From the NCBI GenBank assembly GCA_037043015.1, contig CM073321.1:33396101-33460100 (forward strand): DNA of 64,000 bases, written 5' to 3'. This document shows, in pieces, positions 56,223 through 64,000 of the stretch. Each line of letters begins with the position of its first letter. The stretch's first letter is position 1. The notes below the pieces were generated by a model. That model had not been told where the DNA came from. It ran no database searches and saw nothing but the letters and a program-made list of their open reading frames with translations. Origin of the DNA: Bryum argenteum (Eukaryota; Streptophyta; Bryopsida; Bryales; Bryaceae). A program made the translations under genes and the position numbers.

Positions 56223-56772
56223 AAGAGATTAGGGATACAAATAGAAGAGGAATATCGGGGGATTCCCTCATGCTTTAAGGACAGACACTCCCTTATAATC
56301 GATGACAATTAAAATGAACGCATAAGAACGAAAGAAAGACAATATAAGAGAATGGATAAAAAAAGGGTGAAGTCGAACAAAGTGAAACCTTTTGTATGAT
56401 GTTTGTAGGTGCTAAGTAAACATACATTGATATGGATAACCAAGTGGCATACGAGATGAATAACCAAGTGTAATTAGAGAAAACTATTCTTAATGCCACA
56501 TTCAAGCATTAGTGTCAAATGATATGGTCCAAACTACTCATAGGGGGATCGCCCTATATAAAAATGCAACTGTTACTCATCGGGGGATCACCTCATAAAA
56601 CATCCGGCTGCTAGTTTGAACTGAGCATCAACGTACTTAGGAACAAGAATGAAAGCAATAAAAGGTATGGGGCGGTCGCCCCATGGATGTTCCAATACTC
56701 GTCACTTAGAAATACTAAAGCACGAAACAGAATCTGTACAAGAAACATGTGCAAAGTTCAAAACCTAAAGAA

Positions 56773-57425
56773 TTATTTTGAACGTAAATTGTCGAGGACT
56801 TTTCGAGCAGTCTCCTCAGACGCTGGCGGTAGACCACCTTCAAGCGGGTTGTTCTCAACAAAATCATAAACTGATAGACCCGAACAAAAAACGTCTTTGT
56901 AGTCAGGGCTTTAGGACGGAAAGCAAGAAGGTATTAGGACTTCCTGTCCAAGAAGGAGGGTGTATCGCCAAGTGATTGTCATTCAAAATGCACTTCAGCG
57001 CAGTGTTGTCAATTAAGAGAATACGATCAGTGGAAATTAAAGAAAGACGACTCTGAACGACACGAAAATCCTTAAGCAAGAGGGGCCTACTAGGTGACAC
57101 CAAAAATCCCGAAGGCGTGCAATCCTCTTGAGACAGCAGCAAAATCGCATCTGGTCAGAACGAGCAACCTTTTGTGATTTTTTTGACCATGTCTTTTACA
57201 TTCTTCTTGGTGGCGGAACTCCAAATGACCATAGATGCATTCGTAAAAACGAAATTCAGTAGCTCTGTACAGCTCTTGGAAATACAAGCCTCCCTCCCTT
57301 TTTAACATATTCGCCCCTCCCACAGAGCAACCCATTCAAGTCAAATACAACTATGCTTCGCGGTGGTAGTACCTTGGCTTTTTCTTCCAATATTTTGGGC
57401 TTTTTGACCGCGGTTGAGAGACTCC
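56773..57425 (-). pseudogene. FCP1/NLI-like HAD domain at the 3' end of the - strand locus
   Basis: The exon starts after an ATTGCAG acceptor. Readable motifs are SIVVFDLNGLLCGRG (motif I, DLN instead of DxD), FTNASMVIWSSATKKNVKDMV (motif II block), ILLLSQEDCTPSG, PLLLKDFRVV (Lys of motif III) and RILLIDNTALKCILND (motif IV, D-N instead of D-D). It ends DNLRSK stop at 56773. Two frameshifts (after RAVQS and at VLKP) and one TGA interrupt it. The pattern matches CTD/NLI-interacting-factor phosphatases, but the acidic catalytic residues are altered. Confidence 0.55.
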
Positions 57426-59197
57426 CTGCAATGAGTCATCTAATAAGTTAGAGGAAGAAATGTAGTGTGGCTTATCACAAATTTAACGACGGTAGGACAT
57501 AATACAGTTTATAGCATGTTTAGAGAAGAAAAAGATATCTAACTTGAATGGAGGTAAAAATAACCTACGTACCCTTATTATCATGACACACTTTAACTCG
57601 CTTCTCAAGACTAACCACACTTGGTTCAGCGCATGATACCGGGCGATCTAGCGAGAGCACATTTACATCAAGTCCTTGCTCGACCTGGTAACCAGTATTA
57701 GTTAATTGCAGAAGCAGACGTTCAAAAGCCTTAGGAAATACAATGCATTTCAAGACATCATGTTCTGAATAGCAAGACAAAAAGGGACACTTCAACAACG
57801 CGTGCAAATTAATTGGCTCTTGACATCAATTACCTCTTGAATAATGTGTCTTGTAGACTTCCGCAAGATATTTGACGCCACCAATTCCGTAGATAGGTTC
57901 TCCGTATGACATCTCAACTTCTTACTAGCTTCATCTTCCATATCTAGTTCACGCGTCGTTTCTCTCGTTAAGTCCACATTCGATTGTCCGGTAGAACAGG
58001 CGACCCTCGAAAGAATCTCTACCGGATCCTTATCAAGCTCGTAGTATGGTTCCGGGGCAGGTGGCACAACTGTCACTGAGGCATCGAGCTCCGGTACACC
58101 AAGATCTATACACGAGGATTCGACGAGTACCAAAGATTTAGTATTGGTATCCGGTTGAAGCACAACATGGGACACTTGTGCTTGAGGTAAAGATTTTAAA
58201 CACTAAACCTGCTCTAAAGGATTCATCGGGCCACCTTCCGATGATAAATCTAAACTCCTTGAGGCGACAACATCCGCGTTTCTAGAATCATTGATGCAAC
58301 CGACCTCGACAACACGGTCCACCACGGATGACTCATCACGGCCCACGTATTCATAAAGTCTACCTCCATCCGAACGCAAAGGAGACGGGTTGCTGCAGGG
58401 ACTCATCTGAACCAAGTTAACTAAGGAGTCTTTTATGTATGGGTCCAAAGCGAGTTCACTCTCGACTGCAGCATCGTCGCAAGGTATGAGATCTTGACTT
58501 CCAGACTCAGGTATCAGAGGAGCTTCGATGGGGCGATCCACCGATGGGGCGATCCACCGATGGGTCCTCTGATCTGGAAACTATAGTAACGAGTGCACCT
58601 GATTCCACCCGGTTTGAAACGCCTAAGTTTTCTTCGAGTAGAACATTCTCGGAGACAATATCCTCAGCATTATCTTCATAGACATGTGTAGTAGCCACTG
58701 AAGCGTCTTTGAGTTGAGGCTGGTGGGGAGGACTTGCTGATACGATTTGGTCAGAAGTGTGGACACAAACAACAACCGAACAAGGAGCAGGATAACCTCC
58801 GGAAATTTCCATAGACTTCCTCTTCCTTGAGGGGATATTGACCTGTATTGAAGCCGGATGAGCGAGATTGTCACCCATTGAATGAAAACGGTGCAGATTA
58901 AATGCAAGAATGTTTTTTGGTATCCTTGTACACCGACTCTGCCCCACATAATTACTAGCTAAAGATACTGTATCCGAATACCCGGAGCTTGGCAAGTGAG
59001 CCCAGGAGATGGCATAAGTGAGATCAGCATCATACTCAGGAAGATCCCCGATATACACATTCTCATACACGATCTCTTCTTGCACGACAAGATTATTTAT
59101 TTGAAATTGGGGTAACTATGTAATTAATGAGAAATTATAATTCATTCGTTTAAGCACGTCATGTCAACTTCAATAGCAAAATAGTTCTTAGTCATAC

Positions 59198-60040
59198 CGT
59201 GTTTGATTCCCTCTGAGAACCACCAACTTCGTGATGAGCACTTGAATCAAATTCCTGAGTCCGTGCCACTGAAGGCCTTCCAGAAGTTGAACCCTCTATC
59301 GGTGCGGTCGCTTCTTCCCCAGCTTCGTCATCACGGAGAAGTGTCTCTTCCTGATCCTGACCTTCATTTTCATGTTCGCCTTCTTCATTGTCAGTATTGT
59401 CGTTGTCTTCTTCAACGCGGTCGACACCCTCATCGTCGCTGTCGTTGCTGTCACCCACATCAGAATCACTTTGGCCATCGCTTTCGCCAATGGATTGGAC
59501 TTGACATCTGCTGGTCCTTGCGCTTGCCTCTTTGACGATGACATCCCACATGGATCTTGCAAGACGACGGGCCAGACCAATCATTGTGGTCTTCTCCACA
59601 AACTCCAGTACAGTTGCACTGTTCCTCTGACCAAGGTGAACAACGAGACATTTGTCGATCGCCCCATAGTATGACAAACAAAGGAAAGGGAGAAATAACA
59701 GAAGAACAAAATCAGTGTAGCCAGGAATGGAATTTACATTCTTACCAATGCAATATTTGTGATGTTGGGACCACTATGCACGTTAACGAAGAGAACGCCA
59801 TCCTTAATGAAAGGGCTAAGAAACTGCGCAACAGTGCTCAGATTCAAGGACGGCTCTCCAAGAAGTCGCTACTCTCGGTCTACAACATCCTTCTTCCAGA
59901 GTCTCACTCAATATATTGCGTCCAAATTAGACCCTGTAGTACGTTTCTTTGTCATCATCCAGTGGTGGAAGTTGTTGCGTCTCCGCATTTCAGGCTTCTT
60001 GGCAAAAAGAAATACAACGTATACACAATAAGATTGTCCG
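59198..60040 (-). pseudogene. Methylase-like and acidic segment of the - strand locus
   Basis: One exon gives FLSPFIKDGVLFVNVHSG before an intron (59746-59627, GTAAGA..TCAG). The next begins NSATVLEFVEKTTMIGLARRLARSMWDVI and turns into a highly acidic Ser/Asp/Glu tract. The two pieces occupy the place of the LTDNGGIVFN and GASVIACA...ELDNEIF pieces of the first locus, with the intron at the same point. Methyltransferase motif residues are not conserved, so function is doubtful. Confidence 0.35.
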
Positions 60041-61459
60041 ATGGTGCTCGTGGGAAATGATCATCTGGTTGAGGTATGTAGTGAACTACGTGGTAGTCTC
60101 AAGGCTGCAAATTAAGTCTTGCTGACCGCAATTGAACCTCCTTCATGAATTCCACCATCCCGTCAAGGTCCGTCACAATGATTCCCACTCCTACACAAAT
60201 GATGCGCATCTTGGCGTTCAACTCTTCGCAACCATCAAAAATGCCAATAAGCCTTTTACCCTCCATCAGTCTAGCCTTAGTCTTGCCTTCAACTTTGGCG
60301 AAGCAGAAACAGAAAATCATAAGCTTGAGATCTCTGTCATCTATCCAGGATTTGGTTATTTGTAATTGGATAGAGGAATTAAGATCTCCTCTGAACCAAT
60401 CAAAACTCTGGCACTTGTATGTTCGCTTGAAGAGATCTTCTGAACTTTGTTCTACACGAGCCGCTTTGATCGCAGCATAAGACAGAATGAGAGTCTTAAT
60501 GTTTGCAGGAAGGTCACTGTCTTTGTAATTCTTCACCAAGTTATTGGTGCAAAGTTTAAGAAATTCCTCTCCCCCTCGTGATGACTGAATTTTGTCAAGT
60601 GAAGACATATGAGAGACTCCAATTAATATTCTTCTCACGTTCAAACTTGTTCCAATCCTTAGCAGCGTAAGGAATGTACTCCAACTTCTTGCTTGGAAGA
60701 GGTTTGCTCTCTACCAGATACAGGAGTTCATTCTTGAGGACTCGTAACCTCTTCTCCGTATTGCAGAAGTCAACCATAGACATCATTGTAGCAGGTTCAG
60801 ACTTGGAGTTCGTGCTCTTCACGCAAATTTTCTTGTTTTGGATAAATTGCGCCACTGTAGAGACATCTTCATTCGGCATCCATGGAGAATTTTTAAGTCG
60901 TTTTCAGCAAACGGCTTCCTTAGATTAATAGCAACGACTTCATGTGGAGCCGGTTCCCTACCCCATTGATCAGGGAGCCTCCCTGCCAACCACTCTTTCT
61001 CACTCTGAACCCAAACCTGGAAGTCGGGGTCATCAAGATATAGCAGTGGAACTCTTTCATCTCCTGCATTCTTTCGTTGAGTACCTTTACCCGCAAACTT
61101 ATGGCTTTCAGTTGAGGAATAAATTCAGTCTGCAGTGAAAGCACAAATACATTTGTCAAACATACGTAGCATCGGGGGGTCCACCCATGACGCACATATA
61201 CACTACTGATCACATATTTAAGGTGACTTTAAGGCACAATGGCCCTCACCATCACGTTGTAGACGTTGTGGTGTAACACATTCCGGCAATGGCAATATGA
61301 CACTACGACATTTAGTACAAAGCAGAACTTATATAACAAACACCTGCAAACTTGAGATTTATAGGAACATAGGTAAGGCATCGGGGGATTGCCCGATACT
61401 AAACTGCAATTGTTATTCCTACAATTAAAAGTGAGTTGCGCGTGGGAGAATTCTCTAAC

Positions 61460-62708
61460 CTTAAACTTGTTGAAGTGAAAGCGTCCATAGAGAGCAGCAG
61501 GAGGACTTCCGCAATCCTTCCATGCGACATAAGCGTTAGATAGTTGCTGAATGTACGTTTGTTCAGTCCTCTCTTTAGCAACATCTTGATTTAGGACTCG
61601 AGAAAGATACAGGAGCGTCTTATGGCTACTTTGATGGCATTGCACAGGTATGATGGCGAAGTGCGATAGAAGACTCTTCTTGAGGTCCGAAATATGTTTT
61701 GGACCAAGCACGACTTTCTAATGAGCTTCAATGGTGTGTTGGCCGCCAATAATAAAGAAGTGCGTATCCGCTCTAATCTCGCTCTCATCAGGTGCACGCT
61801 CGAAGTAAAAGACAATACCATAGTAAGACAACCACTTGAACTCTTACGAGACTAATATCAGCGACGATGTCTAGTGCCATCATCAATTGCTTAAGCCTAT
61901 GCGGTACAAGCCCACGGTACACCATCTTCCCGGGTTCTGCAAGGTGCAACTTTGAATAATTAACGGTGAATGTACAGGGGGCTCAAAACCTTGTCGTAGA
62001 GCACCCTGATTACTTCCCTTCTTTCAGGTGTCAGGAGTTTCTTATCCTTATCTGTGAAAGTCACGGCCTCTTCAATCGTCAATTCCTTCTTAGAGTCCGC
62101 TTTTGCCTTCTTCCCTGATGGGGGGCTTGCTTCTGTCCTTTTTCACCTTCACTGGCAACTTTCTTTTCTTGGTAGGCGTCACAGCATTTGGAGGAGGGTC
62201 ATCGCCAGCAACTGCAGATTCGTGTTGGGCCTCGAGCATAATTTCCCAGGATAAATTGAGGGAGGAATGAGTTTTCTTAGGATCCTCGTCAACATCCAAT
62301 CCCCTCGCTTTACAAGTAAGCAAAAGTGCGACATCTAACTTTCGGACATCGAGACGCAACCCATATAATCGGTCTTTCGAATGTCTTAAGAGTGGATCTT
62401 CGTGAACGACCAAGAAAACAAATGGCCAGCTGTCCCTCGGTGCTTCTAAATGCAATACCTCCATGCCGCTGCTCGGAGTTTGAGAATTTCTATTTGCATT
62501 GGTAAATACTAGAACGATTTTAGCCCTGTTGTTTCCAAGCTTCTTCCAGACGAACCCCTTGCCTCCAATTGACAGCACCACACTAAATATTGCTAGGACT
62601 TTACTGTCATCAGGCAAAGTCAGGTTGTCGTCACGAAGCCAGAATTCGACAAAGCGAGCGGTCCGGATCCGATGCATGTGCTCCGGGGCTTCTTGAAATG
62701 GAGAATGC
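61460..62708 (-). pseudogene. ParB-like N-terminal part of the - strand locus
   Basis: The first exon follows a CTTCTTCTAG acceptor and encodes FVEFWLRDDNLTLPDD and the positively charged TPTKKRKLPVKVKK, then (after correcting the G run) a charged helix-like tail ending LTPERREVIRVLYDKVLSP. The exon at 61798 reads ADTHFFIIGGQHTIEA, a G-x-H-T-x-x-A motif at the place of the ParB/sulfiredoxin box G-x-R/H-R-x-x-A, followed by LLSHFAIIPVQCHQ. Compare ESNHRVMAW in the first locus. The fold assignment is inference from this motif and the beta-strand before it. Confidence 0.4.
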
Positions 62709-62945
62709 CTAGAAGAAGCAAACCAGTTAATTAGGAACAAGTGTGGGACAAGGTAAGACACACCTACTTCATTAATGTTATTATGAAGGGCGGATTGTTG
62801 TTAAATGATCAATTCAAATCCACCATTGATCGGTAGACAAAAACATGATTGTCTGGATGGGGCGATCAACCGGTGTTGTCGACCGCAGAACCATACACTC
62901 GTGATCGGGGGTGACCCACTCGGTTCAAGGAGGTTCAAATATAAA
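62709..62945. other. Upstream flank of the - strand locus
   Basis: No upstream exon is recognised. It holds two of the GC-rich near-palindromes (62855 and 62903) and ends ATAAA at the border of a Gypsy-A LTR. Confidence 0.5.
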
Positions 62946-64000
62946 TGTCACATCCCTTTCCAAAGGATGCCCGAACACCGTGGTGAGCCAAGAGGACCCC
63001 GGGAGTGACGTTCCGGGCTTGGCAAGAGACAAGGTGAAGTGACCAAGGGGAGTCCCGAGAAAACAGCACGCAATGGCGTCCTGCTTGAAACGAACTTGGT
63101 GGTGTGCCTTACATGGTTGGAAACCTTGTTTCAGCACGCACCCATGGGTCCAAAGAACGCGCCATTTCAAGTTGTGAGTCATGAGATATGGCTCTCCAAA
63201 GTTGAAGCGCGTTCCGGGACACTCCGGGACTTGGGAGTGTTGCCTTTCGGGAATCAAAATGTCGTCCTTCTTGGATGGCGGCATGTAGCATGTCTTTGGA
63301 AAGCTCTGGACAAGAGCTTTCCAAAATGCTAAGGCTCGTGAGGAGCAAAGCAATGCTTTGGGAGATATGGCTCTCCAAAGCATCGGAACTTCGGGACTCC
63401 GGGACTGCTGCCTCCCGGAACTCCCGAATGTTCAGAGGAGCATAGCTCCCACATGGAAGCTCCGATTGGGACAAGTGAGGAGACCATCGACATCTACTCA
63501 AAGAGTAGATGTCGAAAATGGGCTCGCACGTCCCATTTGGGTACCTGAGCTAGGAGCTAGCTCGAGGAGAAGTTACGGCCCGTTTTTGAGGCTAAGGCAA
63601 AAACGGGTGGTCTTCTAAAAAGAAAGTGTGTGTCACGGAAGGCCCCTCAACACAAGAGGGGGGGGGGCCTACCGAAGACTCCTGAGAGTACTATGAGGAG
63701 GGGTGGTCTCCCTCCTCACTTGCACATGGTGTCTTGAGGAGCCGGGGTGGCTCTAAGGGGTGAGGCTTGGGATGGGGCCTCTCTCCCGCACCTTGTGGAA
63801 AGTAGAGAGTGCTTTGGAACCTCTCTAAACATGGGGTTGGGAAGTGTCCCTCTCCAAGTTAGTCCCCGTGATAAGTAGTGCCGGTTCCCGGAAGTAACCG
63901 GGAATGGCTCAAAAGGGTGAGGCATGGAAATGAAGTCTCACTTCCACACCTTGGGCATTGTGGGATGCTCTTGAGCATCCCGCAACATTGGGTTGGAAAG
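62946..64000 (+). repeat. Gypsy-A LTR, cut by the window end
   Basis: It starts TGTCACATCCCTTTCC and follows LTR-A to the window end (equivalent of about two thirds of the LTR). It shares several variants with 30925-32445, for example GGCTCTAAGGGG and GTAGAGAGTGC, rather than with copy 1. Whether it is a solo LTR or the 5' LTR of an element to the right cannot be told. Confidence 0.85.

Larger units (their letters stand above)
56773..62708 (-). pseudogene. Long disrupted gene: ParB-like, methylase-like, acidic linker, FCP1/NLI-like
   Basis: Transcription would run from 62708 down to a stop at 56773-56775. Candidate exons are 62708-61976, 61936-61848, 61798-61460, 61129 to about 60100, about 60040-59747, 59626-59198, 59078 to about 57560 and 57425-56773, several with good GT..AG borders. 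Frames are broken by an extra base in a run of six G (62120-62125), a stop after TIEAH near 61710, a short T run at 60890-60894, two stops near 59870 and 59910, a 16-bp duplication (58527-58558) and shifts in the last exon. The lesions are spread out and many are in homopolymers, so some may be sequence errors. Treating all these exons as one gene is inference; two adjacent genes are also possible. Confidence 0.45.
56255..62918. repeat. Dispersed short near-palindrome cluster (GGGG-N-GATC-N-CCC type)
   Basis: Recurring 14-18-bp motifs: 56255 (TCGGGGGATTCCC), 56541 (TAGGGGGATCGCCCTA), 56580 (TCGGGGGATCACCT), 56667 (ATGGGGCGGTCGCCCCAT), 58527 and 58543 (GATGGGGCGATCCACC twice), 59656 (CGATCGCCCCAT), 61171 (ATCGGGGGGTCCACCC), 61380 (ATCGGGGGATTGCCCGAT), 62855 (GGATGGGGCGATCAACC) and 62903 (GATCGGGGGTGACCCA). 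They fall in exons, introns and flanks. Several are true inverted repeats, for example 56667-56684 with 8-bp arms. I did not see them in the retrotransposons. Origin and role are unknown. Confidence 0.6.

Overview
This is a eukaryotic nuclear window. Introns with GT..AG borders, Ty3/gypsy chromoviruses with chromodomains, a Ty1/copia remnant and plant-style primer-binding sites point to a land plant. Degenerate ParB-like, DNA-methylase-like and FCP1-like genes together with chromoviruses hint at a non-seed plant (moss, lycophyte or fern), but the sequence alone does not settle the taxon. About 80% of the window is LTR retrotransposon, mostly nested. I found no intact host gene, rRNA, tRNA gene or CRISPR array.

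Layout. 1-3.3 kb: a diverged tandem repeat, then a disrupted multi-exon gene on the + strand with a ParB-like domain followed by a DNA-methylase-like domain. 3.9-6.2 kb: a partial LTR of the family I call A, fused to a reversed copia remnant. 6.2-32.4 kb: a nest of two related chromovirus families, Gypsy-A (LTR about 1.53 kb) and Gypsy-B (LTR about 1.29 kb). One Gypsy-A element was split by a Gypsy-B insertion with target-site duplication GATTT. The two Gypsy-A halves now lie in opposite orientation 17 kb apart, which implies an LTR-mediated inversion of about 10063-18391 or an assembly mis-join. 32.5-52.9 kb: a complete reversed Gypsy-C element (non-chromoviral, LTR about 1.97 kb, TSD GGCGC, tRNA-Gly-type primer site), which carries a complete reversed Gypsy-B element (39385-47445, TSD AAATC). 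52.9-62.9 kb: a solo LTR, a protein-kinase-like pseudogene (+), an isolated FCP1/NLI-like fragment (-), and a long disrupted gene on the - strand that runs ParB-like, methylase-like, acidic/low-complexity, FCP1/NLI-like. 62.9-64 kb: another Gypsy-A LTR running off the window.

How the parts relate. Gypsy-A copies share internal deletions (RT N-terminal half and most of the integrase core), so they look non-autonomous. They share primer site, polypurine tract, a pre-PPT hairpin and an LTR hairpin with Gypsy-B, a plausible helper. Both Gypsy-B pol copies, however, carry YIDG instead of YIDD at the RT active site. The two ParB/methylase-like loci appear homologous: domain order agrees and an intron falls at the same place in the methylase-like motif. 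The 56.2-62.9 kb locus is also studded with at least eleven copies of a short GC-rich near-palindrome centred on GATC, which nothing else here explains. That cluster beside a ParB-like gene is my best candidate for something undescribed.
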